In this document: piece after piece, positions 15,404 to 24,797 of the stretch
Layout: each line of letters begins with the position of its first letter
How positions within the stretch are numbered: the stretch's first letter is position 1
From: Candidatus Latescibacterota bacterium
Lineage (GTDB): Bacteria; Latescibacterota; UBA2968; UBA8231
Assembly: GCA_020852055.1 (NCBI GenBank)
Contig: JADZBP010000129.1
Span: 1 to 64,000 of the forward strand
Length of the DNA stretch: 64,000 bases
Direction: 5' to 3'
Program-made: the position numbers and the translations under genes
Notes under the pieces: generated by a model
Told to the model about the DNA's origin: nothing
What the model saw: the letters and a program-made list of their open reading frames with translations, nothing else
The model's database searches: none

Positions 15404-18400
15404 TCAGGGACGCACCACCTGCTGCAGCGGCCCGCTGGCCTCCACCCGCTGGCCGGCGATGGTGGCGTTGCCCGGTTCGGCGAAGACCACCTCCCACTGG
15501 TTGCCGCTGTGCCGCAGCGCCCCGGCCCGGCCCTCGAAACGCAGCCCGTCCCCCTCCCACACGATGGGTTGGGCGGACAGGAAGGCGTAGTCGGTGCCGC
15601 GCGGGGTCTGCACCTTGACCCCTGCCCCGCCGGCGAGGGTCTCATAGCTTGGCCGCGCCTCCCCCGCCTTGCGCGGGTAGAGCACCGCCAGGAACCCCTT
15701 ACCCGCCTCCTGTTGAGCCCGCAGATTGGTCAGCACCTCCAGCCATTCTTTGTCCACCAGATAGGGCACTGAAGGGTGCGCCAGGAACCGGTTGGTATCC
15801 TGGCGGGTGGACCAGTGGGCCTGGACCGGTTCGGCCATATACACCTCCAACTCCACCCCGTAGCGGCTCTTGATGCGCGCCGGGCTGCTGCTGGTGTCCA
15901 CGGCTTCGGCCAGGGTCCAGATATTCCATTCTCCCGGCAGCGGCGACTCGGATAGGAAATCGTCGCGCAGCAGGAAGTAGTTGGGGGCCGCCGGGTCCGC
16001 ATCCTTGAGCAGGAGCACCTGGCGAACCCAGCGCTGGTCCGGGATGTCCACCCGCGGGATGGGGGTGTTGGGCGGCAGCGACACCGTGTGGTCGGCGCCG
16101 TAGATGCCCTGGGCCCGCTGCAACTGCTCGCCGCGGCTGTAGTCGGCGGCGGGCAGGGTGACGAAGGCGCGGTTGTGCATGGGGTAGTCATCGGTTTCGC
16201 CCTCGCCCTTGGTTTCACTGAAGCTCTCGGTGCCCAGGGCGTAGTCGCCCGGATCGCGCTCCAGCACTGCAACCCCCGGATCAGCGGCAGTGACCGGGCG
16301 GTGATTGACACAGGCGCGGTTGAAGTACCAGGCCCCCTGGAACAGCGGGGCATACTGCGAACCGAAGTGCAACACCAGGGGCGCACCCTTGGCATAGAGC
16401 ATGAAGGAACCCTGGTCGCCGTAATTGTAGTGCTCCACCCCTTCCCCGTGCCGGAAGGCCATCCAGGTCTCGTCGGCGGAGGGGAATCCCGAACGCAGCA
16501 CCGAGCCGAAGCCGGGATAGTTGACGCTGTGCAGGGCGGGTTGCTCGCCGGGTAGCGAAGGGTCGATGACCAGCCGGCTCATCTCGTAGTAGTCGGCCCG
16601 GCCCTGCTCGCGCCAGGCCCACATCATACGCGCCGAGAAGGCCGGGTCGGTCTGCCGGGTCAGCGCCCCCAGCCAGCCGGTGAGGGGCATGAACTCCCAC
16701 GAGCCATTGCCAAAGGCCGGCAGCACCCGCAGCGCCCGGCCCCCGGCGGCGAAGCGCGGGTCGGGCGGGGTGAGGATATCCACCAGGTATTCCCAGGTCT
16801 TTTTGATCCGCGGATCGGTGAAGAGGTCGGCGGTGCCGGAGATCTTCAGCGGCGCCGCGGCCTGGAAAAGCGGGTACATCGCCGCGTCCAGCTCGTAGTG
16901 GGGGCACTCGCGCCAGGCCCCCGAGGCCAGGACCATATCCCCGAGGATGCGCTGCCCCTCGGCCTGGCCCCGCGCCCGCCACGCCGCCGCCTCCGGGTGG
17001 GTGGGCAGCACCACCGAGGCCACCGCCAGATGGTGTTCCTGGCGGGGCGGCATGTTGGGGGTGCCCAGGTGCAGGCCGCTGCCCACCGGATGCCAGTCCG
17101 GGTCGGCGACCACCAGGGCCACGAAGGCGGCCAGGCGCTGCATCTCCTCCTGCTCGGCCGGTGTGGCCCCCGGCGCCGACATCGCCGCGTCGAAGCGCAC
17201 CAGCTCGATCATGGGCTGGGCGTTGTTGGGGGCCCAGTAATCCACGTACCCCCAGCGTTCGAGGATATCCGCCGCGTATTTCCGCAGGGCCGGCAGCGCC
17301 CCCTGGGGACCGTGCAACAACTCCTCCTCCAGCCGGGCGTCGGGCTGCAGGACATAGTGTTGGGGCAGACTCAAGGTGGGTTTCAGCGAGGACTCCCAAC
17401 CCGGATCATCCAGCGCCCGGCGGCGCAGCATCTCCAGCTCCCCCTCCTTCACATAGAGCCGCGGGTAACGCACCGCCGGCCCCGGCCACGACAGGGCCCA
17501 ATCCTTCACCTTGTCGAGGGGCAGGTCCGAGTGGCGCACGAGCTGCCCGGCCAGGGCCGAGAGTCCTGCGGCCGGGAAGACCTCCGCCTCCGTCGAGAGG
17601 AAAAACGCCCACTGCCGCCGGCTGGCGGTCCGGGGCCACCCGGCTTCGAGCCGGCCCGTGTAGTACGGACTCTTTGGATCGAGACCGTCGCGCAGCCAAT
17701 CCTGGTGCACGAAGAGCGGCAGGGCGAGCAGCAGGCCGCCATCGGCGCGGGTCTCGACGTAGGAGCCCATGGGGTTGCGCCACGAGCCAATCCGGCGGGG
17801 GAAGAAGCTGAGGGTCTGGCCGCCCTCCCCCTGGTGGAAGGTGGCCGTGCGCACCGTCTCGGGCCACCAGGTGGCGTACCCCAGCACCGACACCTCCCGC
17901 CGGTTCACCCCGTATTCGATGGCCCAGTCCTTGCCCGCCGCACTTTCTTTTTCCGCCGGCCGCGGCCGTCGGGGCAGGCCCTGGACCGCCAGCCGCTGGG
18001 GGGCAAAACCCGCCACCAGCGAGAACTCGAAAAAGGCCTGCTCCTGCGCCTCGGCCCCGGTGTCGAATTCCTCGCTCACCAGCACCACCGGCTGGCCGCG
18101 CACCAGCCGCACCGTCATCGCGTACCGCCCCGCGCTCAGCTCGTACTCGGTCCGCACCTCCGCGTACACCGGGCCGTCCGCCAGCAGGGTCGTCGTGCGC
18201 GCCCTCACCTGCACCGGCCCGGCCAGCCTCCCCTGCCCCAGCCACCGGCCCGCTGCCCCCCGCACCGCCAGCAGGGGCGCCGCAACCTCACCCATCACCA
18301 CCGGCACGGCAAAACGCTCCGCCCCCGGAGCGGGCAGGCGCACCGCCACCACCCCGGCATCCAGCACCAGGTTTTGCCCCTCTACCTGCGCCAGACTGCC

Positions 18401-18763
18401 GCTGACGCCGGCGCCGGGCTCGAGGGAATAAGCGACCGACCCGTCGGCCGGCAATTCCTCCACCACAAAGGACACCTCGGCCTTCCCGTCCGGAAGCGCC
18501 TGCACCTGCACCGGCACCGCCTGGCCCCCCGGTGGTCCGAGCAACCGGGCCGGCATCGGCACCTGCGCCGCCTCCACCTCATAATGCACCCATTCCCCGC
18601 GCCAGGTGTGGTGGAGTAGGTCCTTCAGATCGAAGCGCATCGTCGGCTCCTGGGCTGCTGCCCGGTGAAGGGGGAATTGCCCGCCGCCAAACGCCAGCAG
18701 CAGGGCCAGGGCGCGGCCCCACCGGCGCGGCCGGGGCCTGGGATAGGGCTCCAGTACCACCAT
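15404..18763 (-). CDS. large secreted heparinase II/III-like protein
   Basis: 1119 aa from the ATG at 18763, with AGGAGG upstream. The first about 38 residues form an Arg-rich then hydrophobic signal peptide ending near AAAQ. A beta-rich N-terminal region (to about 420) is followed by an alpha/alpha-toroid (about 430-690) and a beta-sandwich with FRHGEGVEHYNYGDQGSFML and GAPLVLHFG, which resembles the heparinase II/III core containing the catalytic His and Tyr. A C-terminal beta region ends the chain. Members cleave acidic glycans by elimination outside the cell; the glycan here is unknown. 52 bp downstream of the EamA transporter. Confidence 0.72.
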   Translation of the reverse strand: MVVLEPYPRPRPRRWGRALALLLAFGGGQFPLHRAAAQEPTMRFDLKDLLHHTWRGEWVHYEVEAAQVPMPARLLGPPGGQAVPVQVQALPDGKAEVSFVVEELPADGSVAYSLEPGAGVSGSLAQVEGQNLVLDAGVVAVRLPAPGAERFAVPVVMGEVAAPLLAVRGAAGRWLGQGRLAGPVQVRARTTTLLADGPVYAEVRTEYELSAGRYAMTVRLVRGQPVVLVSEEFDTGAEAQEQAFFEFSLVAGFAPQRLAVQGLPRRPRPAEKESAAGKDWAIEYGVNRREVSVLGYATWWPETVRTATFHQGEGGQTLSFFPRRIGSWRNPMGSYVETRADGGLLLALPLFVHQDWLRDGLDPKSPYYTGRLEAGWPRTASRRQWAFFLSTEAEVFPAAGLSALAGQLVRHSDLPLDKVKDWALSWPGPAVRYPRLYVKEGELEMLRRRALDDPGWESSLKPTLSLPQHYVLQPDARLEEELLHGPQGALPALRKYAADILERWGYVDYWAPNNAQPMIELVRFDAAMSAPGATPAEQEEMQRLAAFVALVVADPDWHPVGSGLHLGTPNMPPRQEHHLAVASVVLPTHPEAAAWRARGQAEGQRILGDMVLASGAWRECPHYELDAAMYPLFQAAAPLKISGTADLFTDPRIKKTWEYLVDILTPPDPRFAAGGRALRVLPAFGNGSWEFMPLTGWLGALTRQTDPAFSARMMWAWREQGRADYYEMSRLVIDPSLPGEQPALHSVNYPGFGSVLRSGFPSADETWMAFRHGEGVEHYNYGDQGSFMLYAKGAPLVLHFGSQYAPLFQGAWYFNRACVNHRPVTAADPGVAVLERDPGDYALGTESFSETKGEGETDDYPMHNRAFVTLPAADYSRGEQLQRAQGIYGADHTVSLPPNTPIPRVDIPDQRWVRQVLLLKDADPAAPNYFLLRDDFLSESPLPGEWNIWTLAEAVDTSSSPARIKSRYGVELEVYMAEPVQAHWSTRQDTNRFLAHPSVPYLVDKEWLEVLTNLRAQQEAGKGFLAVLYPRKAGEARPSYETLAGGAGVKVQTPRGTDYAFLSAQPIVWEGDGLRFEGRAGALRHSGNQWEVVFAEPGNATIAGQRVEASGPLQQVVRP

Positions 18764-18815
18764 GCAAAGATCCTCCTGGTCAGAGATTGAGGGGGACGGA
18801 GGAGCATCCTGGCGC

Positions 18816-19715
18816 TCAACCACGCCTCGCCCCCAGCGCGGCCATGGCCGAGCCACTCACCACCATGCCCGCGCCTACCAGGCTGAGGGTGTTGAGGGAC
18901 TCGACAGCAAAGAGCTGCGGAAAAAACCGGGCCCAGGTCAGGGAGCCGGCCACGGTGATCAGCGGGGTCAGCGCCATCACCACACTGAAACGCGAGGCGG
19001 CCAGCCTCCCCAGGGTGGCGGCAAAACTCAGGTACGAGGCCAGGGTCATGAGGATACACAGCCCCAGCAACAACAGACCGGCGCCGTCGAAACCCACCAG
19101 TTCCCCCGGATGGCTGAGGGGCAGGAGCCCGAGGGAGCCGCCGGCGAAACAGACCATCAGCACGAAGTTGGCCGGCAGATCCCGCTGTAATTGTTTCTGG
19201 ATCAGCGCGTATACCGCCCACGAGGCAGCACAACCCACCGCCAGGGGCAGGCCCTGCGCCAGATCGCTGTCGCCGGAGCGCAACTCGCCGTACCGGTTGT
19301 TGAAGAAAAGCGCCAGACCCGCCAGCAGGAACAAAAAGCCGGCCCACTGCCGGACATTAAAACGCTCGCCGAAAACCAGCATGCCGCCGCCGAGCAGGAA
19401 CACCGGCGAGAGCTGGGTGAGCACCTGGGCGGCGCTGGGGGCCAGGTGATCGAGGGCCAGCAGGTAGAACACATAGTTGGCGGTCAGGGAGAGCATGCCG
19501 GCCAGCAGCCACCACCAGGTGCGCACAGGTACCTGCCGCCAGTCCACCCACCGCTTCCCGCCCCGCTGCATCAACGCCAGCGCGCCGGCCGTGACCGTCA
19601 ACCGGCACCAGGTCAGGGTATAGGGATCGAGGACCCCCAGCAGGTTCTTGAGCAGGATGGGCAGCGAGCCCCAGAGCAGGGCGGTGAGGCCGGCGAAGAG
19701 CAGGCCGGAGTTCAA
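18816..19715 (-). CDS. EamA/DMT-family transporter
   Basis: 299 aa with ten membrane helices and an internal two-fold repeat, as expected for two EamA units: LLFAGLTALLWGSLPILLKN begins the first and LPLAVGCAASWAVYALIQ the second. The start is TTG at 19715, with GGAGCG upstream, and it overlaps the stop of the isochorismatase-like gene as TTGA. Members move amino acids, nucleobases, sugars or metabolites, mostly out of the cell. Its place in the operon suggests uptake or release of a pathway intermediate. Confidence 0.85.
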   Translation of the reverse strand: MNSGLLFAGLTALLWGSLPILLKNLLGVLDPYTLTWCRLTVTAGALALMQRGGKRWVDWRQVPVRTWWWLLAGMLSLTANYVFYLLALDHLAPSAAQVLTQLSPVFLLGGGMLVFGERFNVRQWAGFLFLLAGLALFFNNRYGELRSGDSDLAQGLPLAVGCAASWAVYALIQKQLQRDLPANFVLMVCFAGGSLGLLPLSHPGELVGFDGAGLLLLGLCILMTLASYLSFAATLGRLAASRFSVVMALTPLITVAGSLTWARFFPQLFAVESLNTLSLVGAGMVVSGSAMAALGARRG

Positions 19716-20468
19716 CCGGCGCTCCGCAGCACGTCCTCGCTGAGCGCGGTGGGGCACCAGAACTTCTCGAGGTACTCCACCACCAGGCGGGTGCCCTCCT
19801 CGTGGCTGACGTAGGGGGGACGGGCCGGGTTGTACATGGCATCGGTCAGGTCGCGCAGCAGGGCCACCTGCACCCCCCATCGCACCATCTGTTTGATGGC
19901 AAAGCTGCGGTTGAGCACACACATATTGTGTATGCACCCCCAGGATCAGCAGCCGGCTGCGGCCCTGCCCGCGCAGGTAGCTGTAGACCTCCTGCCCCTG
20001 GTCCGAGATGCCGTCCTGGTCCTGATCGATATGGATGGCCGGGTGTTGCCGGCTCCACGCTTTGTGCCAGGTGGGCTCGCCGGTGTCGGTGCCGCCATCC
20101 GAGCCGTCCACTGGCAGAGGCGGGGCCTCGTGGGCGATGGGCTCGGGCGGCGTGAGGGGGGTGGCCGCCTGCACCCGCTGCCGGGCCGGGGTGCCCTCGT
20201 AGAAGGTCATGGTATCCGAAGGGGCGTGCAGGATGCGCACCCCCAGCTTGCGGGCGGCGCGCACCACCTGATCCATCCGCGGCAGCAGGGGTTCGAGGCG
20301 CTCGTTGGCCCCCCGGCTCCAGTGCCGGTCCCAGACGTCGCAGAGCAGCAGCGCGGTCTCATCCGCTGGCCACGCCTCCGGCTGCTCCACCACCTGCCAG
20401 ACCGTGCGCCCCCGCGCGTCCCGGGCCAGGGTCTGGCGGCGCAGTTGCAGGTTGAGCATCTCGCCCAT
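19712..20468 (-). pseudogene. isochorismatase-like cysteine hydrolase with a one-base frameshift
   Basis: The 757-bp span is one base longer than a whole number of codons. The N-terminal frame from the ATG at 20468 (GAGGGA upstream) has ALLLCDVWDRHW, the Asp of the cysteine-hydrolase triad, and runs to LLILGVHT. The expected continuation NMCVLNRSFAIKQMVRWGV, with the nucleophilic Cys, is in the next frame and ends properly at 19712 (DVLRSAG). The shift falls in an ACACA/GTGTGTG stretch at about 19914-19936 and looks like one inserted base. Both halves keep intact codons, so the break is recent or a sequence error. Members hydrolyse amides or N-carbamoyl compounds. Confidence 0.75.
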
Positions 20469-20478
20469 CGCGGTCCCT

Positions 20479-21609
20479 CTATACTGGCGCCAGCAGGTTG
20501 CCCTGCAGGCTGAAGTAGTAGTCCCAATCGGCCGGGTGGCTCTGCCGGTCCGCCCCCCGGTCGATGAGCTGGCTGACCACATAATAGCGGCCATCCCCCA
20601 GGGGCACCATCGCCGGCTCGTCGGCCGGAATGGCCTGGGTGTGGTCGTCGAGCGGGGGCATCTCCAGCTCGCGCTGCCAGGTGCGGCCGCCGTCGCCGCT
20701 GCTGAACAACACGTTGAAGGTGCGCCGCTCCCGCTTGCGGTAGATCTCGAACCCCTTGTAGTTGCCCTCGCAGCCCACCACCAGCAAGAGCCGGCCGTCC
20801 TCCGCCTCCCACAGGTCGGGCATCTTGCCCTGCACCCCGGTGGACCACACCGGCGCCCAGGTACGCCCTTCGTCGGTGGAACAGGTCATGCCGAAGATCC
20901 GCCGCTGCGGGCCGGGCAGATCGCGGATGAGCGCCAGCCAGGTGCCGTCGCGCAGTTCGAGCAGGTTCATCTCCGAGGTCCAGCCCACGGGTACCGGCTC
21001 GAAGGGCCCCCAGGTCCACCCCTTGTCGCGCGACCGGAAAAAACCCGGTGAACCCTCGCTTTCCGTCGTCATCGAGAAATAGGTATAGGCCGGTAGCAAC
21101 AGTTCCCCGTTGTGCCGCTCGAGGAGCCGGCCAAAACGCATGATCCCCCCACCGGGTGGCGGACCACCCACCGCGATATTGGTCCAGGTCTGGCCGTGGT
21201 CCCCCGAGCGCAGGCAGTGGAGATGGCGGCGGTTGGCGCCCAGGTCGCCCAGCTCGTACATACCGATCACCCCGGCCTCGCCCCCCACCTCCGCTCCGGG
21301 GGGCTCCGCCTTCTTGGGCACCAGGCTGTAGAGGGCCGGCAGCAGCACGGTGCCGTCGCGCAGGGTCGCCATGCCCACACAGCAATTGATGGTGACCCGC
21401 GGGTCGGGCGAACGCCACAGGGTCTCCGGCCTGCTCCAGGTGCGCCCCTCGTCCGCCGAGCGCACCAGCTGCAATTCGCCCCCGCGCGGGAAGGGCTCCC
21501 AGCGGGTGGAGAAGGCACAGAGCAGCTCCCCCACCGCCGAACGGGTGAGGGCCGGCATGCTGGCCGGGGCAGCCGCCACCGGCACCCCGAACTCTACGCG
21601 GTAAGCCAC
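20479..21609 (-). CDS. sialidase / BNR-repeat glycosidase-like protein
   Basis: 376 aa from a GTG start at 21609, 14 bp after the PhyH stop with GAGG upstream; an ATG 17 codons later is the alternative. A six-bladed propeller is indicated by five Asp boxes of the S-x-D-x-G-x-T-W form: SADEGRTW, SGDHGQTW, SRDKGWTW, STDEGRTW and SSGDGGRTW. There is no signal peptide. Exo-sialidases need an Arg triad that cannot be assigned by eye here, so activity on sialic acid, on another sugar, or a binding role are all possible. 10 bp before the isochorismatase-like gene. Confidence 0.8.
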   Translation of the reverse strand: MAYRVEFGVPVAAAPASMPALTRSAVGELLCAFSTRWEPFPRGGELQLVRSADEGRTWSRPETLWRSPDPRVTINCCVGMATLRDGTVLLPALYSLVPKKAEPPGAEVGGEAGVIGMYELGDLGANRRHLHCLRSGDHGQTWTNIAVGGPPPGGGIMRFGRLLERHNGELLLPAYTYFSMTTESEGSPGFFRSRDKGWTWGPFEPVPVGWTSEMNLLELRDGTWLALIRDLPGPQRRIFGMTCSTDEGRTWAPVWSTGVQGKMPDLWEAEDGRLLLVVGCEGNYKGFEIYRKRERRTFNVLFSSGDGGRTWQRELEMPPLDDHTQAIPADEPAMVPLGDGRYYVVSQLIDRGADRQSHPADWDYYFSLQGNLLAPV

Positions 21610-21623
21610 CGGGATTCCCGGCC

Positions 21624-22511
21624 TCAGTTGCGCAGCCGAGCAGGCACACCCACCGGCTCGCCCTGGTGAAAAACCGCGGGAAAATGCGGGCCGGCCTCCG
21701 CCATGGGCGCCCCGTCGGCCAGGGTGACGAACTGTTTCATCGGGTGCTCGCCTTTGGCGTCGAAGCGGGCCTCGCCAGTCATGTAGTGGATGGCGATGGC
21801 GCGGCGCGGCCGCGGCGAACGGTTGGCGGGTGAACCGTGCCAGGTGAGGGAGTGGTGGAAGGAGACCTCCCCCTTGAGCACCGCCCAGGGCCGGGCCGCC
21901 ACCTGCTGGGTGGGTGCGTCCCTGGGCGGGGTATAGCCCTCCAAGCGCCCGAATTCCTCGCGCTGGGCCAGCTGGTGCTGGGTGCGCAGATAGTCCATCT
22001 GGTTGCCCCAGGTATGGCTGCCGGGCACCATCCACATACAGCCGTTCTCCTCGTCGGCATCGTCGAAGGGAATCCAGGCCGAGACCGGGGTCATGGGGCG
22101 GATGATGGGCCACAGCGGCGCGTCCTGGTGCCAGCGGGTGGTGCCGCCGTGGTTGGCGGGTTTGTACTGGATCTGGTCGTGCCAGACCTGCAGCTCCTGA
22201 TGGCCGGTGAGCTGGCTGATGCCTTTGACGATGGCCGGGTGGTAGATGAGCCGCTCGAAGGCCGGCGAGGCCTCCCAGATATTGACGATCTGCCAGACCG
22301 GATTGGGGCCTGGCTTGCCCTCGGTTCCCCCTCCGCTCAGGTCGCGGAAGAGCACCGGCGGGGTTTCCCCCGGCCCGAAGCCCTCCGGCCCCTTGGCCAT
22401 GATCGCCTCGAGGCTGTCCCGCAATTCGCCGACCTCGTCCTCGCTGAGCACCGGGCCTCCGTTGAGAAACCCCTGGTGGTGGAACTCTTCGATCTGTGCG
22501 GCCTTCAGCAT
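21624..22511 (-). CDS. phytanoyl-CoA dioxygenase (PhyH) family, second copy
   Basis: 295 aa with AGGAGG before the ATG. The iron ligands are H128-x-D130 in TTRWHQDAPLW and H225 in SLTWHGSPANRS, with an Arg (R231 or next) for 2-oxoglutarate. MVPGSHTWGN is the family block. Its sequence is only distantly like the copy at 14514-15320, so the two probably act on different substrates or steps. It lies between the duplicated-domain protein (86-bp gap) and the sialidase-like gene. Confidence 0.92.
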   Translation of the reverse strand: MLKAAQIEEFHHQGFLNGGPVLSEDEVGELRDSLEAIMAKGPEGFGPGETPPVLFRDLSGGGTEGKPGPNPVWQIVNIWEASPAFERLIYHPAIVKGISQLTGHQELQVWHDQIQYKPANHGGTTRWHQDAPLWPIIRPMTPVSAWIPFDDADEENGCMWMVPGSHTWGNQMDYLRTQHQLAQREEFGRLEGYTPPRDAPTQQVAARPWAVLKGEVSFHHSLTWHGSPANRSPRPRRAIAIHYMTGEARFDAKGEHPMKQFVTLADGAPMAEAGPHFPAVFHQGEPVGVPARLRN

Positions 22512-22597
22512 GCTGCTCCTCCTGTGAGTGGGCTGGGGTTGATTGCCCAATTCTAACCATCTCGCCCGGCCCTGCCAAGGGGGCCGCCTGTGCCCCC

Positions 22598-23485
22598 TCA
22601 GCGCACGAACCACCGCAAGGGGCATCGCCACTCGGGCCGGCGGAAAGCCAGGGTGTACGGGTCGCAGATCATACCCTTCACCAGGCCGTCGGTGCGCACC
22701 AGCAGCCAGCCGTAGTCCCAGTTGCCGCTCTGGTACCGCAGCGGGATGGCCGGGGCCACCCGCACCAGAGGATGGGTGCCGGCGATGAAGAGCTGCTGGT
22801 CGGTGTAGTAATACCCGGAATGGGTCTGCACGAAGACCTCGTGGGGCGGCCCTTCGCCCAGGTCGGCGCCAAGCCCGCTCATCCCCACCTTGACCTCACT
22901 GCCACGGGCAAAGGCCCCGGCCAGGGCGGCCACCGAACCGGAAACCACCATGCCATCCGCGGCGGTGGCGCAGACCTCCTGCCATTCGTCGCGCACGAAG
23001 AAACGGAAGCGCCCGAAGTCGTAGATGAAGTTCTGGCTGGGGGCATTGGTCGTCCCGTCCCAATGGTCGAACTGGTGGTACCTGGGCATGTCCGCGCGCT
23101 CGGGCACCGGCGAGGCCCCGCGCGGCCCCTCGGCGGGCACCCCGTCCAGATGGAGCCGGGCGATAGCCTGGCTGCCGTCCTGGTTGTAGAGGAAGAGGGA
23201 CATCGAGGCCCGCGGTCCAAAGGCGTCGGGCAGGCCGATGGGCTGGCGCAGGGTCATGAAACCCGCCGCCCAGCGCTGATCCAACAGACAGGTGACGCGG
23301 AACTCGGCCACCTCCTCGATCAGTTCGGGACTGACCGAAGCTGTGTCGATGTGTTCGTTGTGCCGGAAGCAGGTGCCGATGCGCAGATCCGCCCCCCGCC
23401 CGATGGCCGCAGCCAGTGCCGCGGCGCTGCCGGCCACGGGCCGGCGCTGCTCGTCCAGTTCCAGAACACACTGCCATGTGACCAT
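22598..23485 (-). CDS. unknown protein made of two related domains
   Basis: 295 aa with GGAGGG before the ATG; no signal peptide or membrane helix. The chain repeats itself: GSAAALAAAIGRGADLRIG at about 19-37 and GSVAALAGAFARGSEVKVG at about 183-201 start two halves that continue in parallel, and each is rich in Trp, Tyr and Phe. Blocks such as GNWDYGWLLVRTDG suggest a beta-rich, ligand-binding fold. I do not recognise a named family. It sits between the MFS transporter (12-bp gap) and PhyH, so it belongs to the operon and may bind or process the imported compound. Confidence 0.7.
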   Translation of the reverse strand: MVTWQCVLELDEQRRPVAGSAAALAAAIGRGADLRIGTCFRHNEHIDTASVSPELIEEVAEFRVTCLLDQRWAAGFMTLRQPIGLPDAFGPRASMSLFLYNQDGSQAIARLHLDGVPAEGPRGASPVPERADMPRYHQFDHWDGTTNAPSQNFIYDFGRFRFFVRDEWQEVCATAADGMVVSGSVAALAGAFARGSEVKVGMSGLGADLGEGPPHEVFVQTHSGYYYTDQQLFIAGTHPLVRVAPAIPLRYQSGNWDYGWLLVRTDGLVKGMICDPYTLAFRRPEWRCPLRWFVR

Positions 23486-23497
23486 ACCAATCCCTCC

Positions 23498-24790
23498 TCA
23501 ATGGGGTTTGCGGCTCAGGCGCGCCCCCAGCCAGGCGCGCAGGGAAGGGGCGCCGGGATCGCGCAGGCCGGCAAAGGATACCAGGCTCAGGCCCACCAGG
23601 GCCAGGCTGCCGCCAAAAAAACACGGATAGGTGGGCAGGTGCCAGCCCTGCAGGAGATCCATGCCCCAGCCCGCCACCAGCGGGCTGGCCCCACTGGTGA
23701 GGCCGGACCAGGCGTAGAACACCGCCCAGTAGTCCACCCTTTTTTCCGGGGGCATCACCCCGGTAAAGAGGATGCGGTTGGCCCCCAGGCCCCAGCCGGC
23801 GCTCACCCCGGCGTACGCAGCCAGACCCAGCGCCCAGGCCTCGCTGCCGCGCGGCATCAACATCCAGCCCAGGGGCAAGAGGGCTGTGGCCGCCAGGCCC
23901 AGCAGCAGCACCGGTTTGCTGCCGAAGCGGTCTGCGGCCCAACCCCACAGGTAGTTGGAGACCAGGGTGCCCACCAGGGTGGCGTTGCCCAGCAGCACCA
24001 CGGTGCCGGCGTCGAGGCCGCCCTCCTCCTTGAGGTAGAGCGGCACAAAGGTGCCCCAGGCAGTGGTGGCCAGGGCAGCCAGCCCGGTGCCGGCCAGGTA
24101 GCGCCGGAAATTGCCGTCGCGCAGGGCCTCGGCCAAATGCTGGGCATGCACCCGCCCCCCCGGGGTTTGCGCCACCGGCCCGCCTCCGGGCACCGGCAGG
24201 GCGCAGAGCACCGAGGGGATGGCGACGACCAGGCCCACCCCCATCACCACCAGGTACTCGTCCAGGCCGGCCTGCCCGCCCAGCATGAACCCCGCCCAGG
24301 TGTTGGCCCCCAGCAGGCAGACCATGCCCACGGTGTTGGTGATGGCCTCGAACTTGCCCCGGACGTGGTTGGGCACCAGCTCCTGGTACCAGGGCCCGAT
24401 CCCGGTCTCGGCAATGGCCCGGCAGATGGCGTAGGCCAGCATGTTGGCGGCCACGAACCAGTAGGCCGCGTCGAGCCCGTACTGCCCCTTGACCCAGGGG
24501 GTGAGCAGCAGGAAGAGGGCGAAGAGCTTGCGGGTGCCGTAGAAGATCAGGAAGGTGCGTTTGAAGCCGAAACGGGCCACGGCCGGCGCCACGAAGAGGG
24601 AGAGCGGCGCCACCAGGTAGAGCACTGCGGTCAGGGCGCCGATGCGGCTCTTGGCCAGGCCCAGGGCCGCGAGGAAGAGTGGGAAAGGGGCGCCCAGCAG
24701 CAGGGCGTTGTACACCCGCGTCAGGGTGATGCGCGCGGTTTCCCAGGGCAGGCCCCGCAGCTTCTCGGCATCGGTGAGAGGGCGGCTCAA
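23498..24790 (-). CDS. MFS transporter
   Basis: 430 aa with about twelve membrane helices in two halves joined by a polar loop (about residues 190-215). GPWYQELVPNHVRGKFEAI after helix 4 is an MFS signature-like loop. The start is uncertain: TTG at 24790, 7 bp after the stop of the M19-like gene, is the first usable codon in frame, and no strong ribosome site is visible, so translation is probably coupled. It resembles sugar/nucleoside permeases of metabolic gene clusters. Likely importer of the operon's substrate. Confidence 0.85.
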   Translation of the reverse strand: MSRPLTDAEKLRGLPWETARITLTRVYNALLLGAPFPLFLAALGLAKSRIGALTAVLYLVAPLSLFVAPAVARFGFKRTFLIFYGTRKLFALFLLLTPWVKGQYGLDAAYWFVAANMLAYAICRAIAETGIGPWYQELVPNHVRGKFEAITNTVGMVCLLGANTWAGFMLGGQAGLDEYLVVMGVGLVVAIPSVLCALPVPGGGPVAQTPGGRVHAQHLAEALRDGNFRRYLAGTGLAALATTAWGTFVPLYLKEEGGLDAGTVVLLGNATLVGTLVSNYLWGWAADRFGSKPVLLLGLAATALLPLGWMLMPRGSEAWALGLAAYAGVSAGWGLGANRILFTGVMPPEKRVDYWAVFYAWSGLTSGASPLVAGWGMDLLQGWHLPTYPCFFGGSLALVGLSLVSFAGLRDPGAPSLRAWLGARLSRKPH

Positions 24791-24797
24791 GATGCTA

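Noticed and set aside
16898-18619. Plus-strand open frame of over 570 codons opposite the heparinase-like gene
   Set aside because: Low-complexity Arg/Pro/His/Gln-rich translation and no start signal; a shadow of the real gene.
18816-20594. Reading the isochorismatase N part and the EamA transporter as one fusion protein
   Set aside because: The stretch between is out-of-frame hydrolase sequence (Gly/Pro/Arg-rich), and the proper end of the hydrolase and a TTGA start for the transporter are both visible in the right frames.
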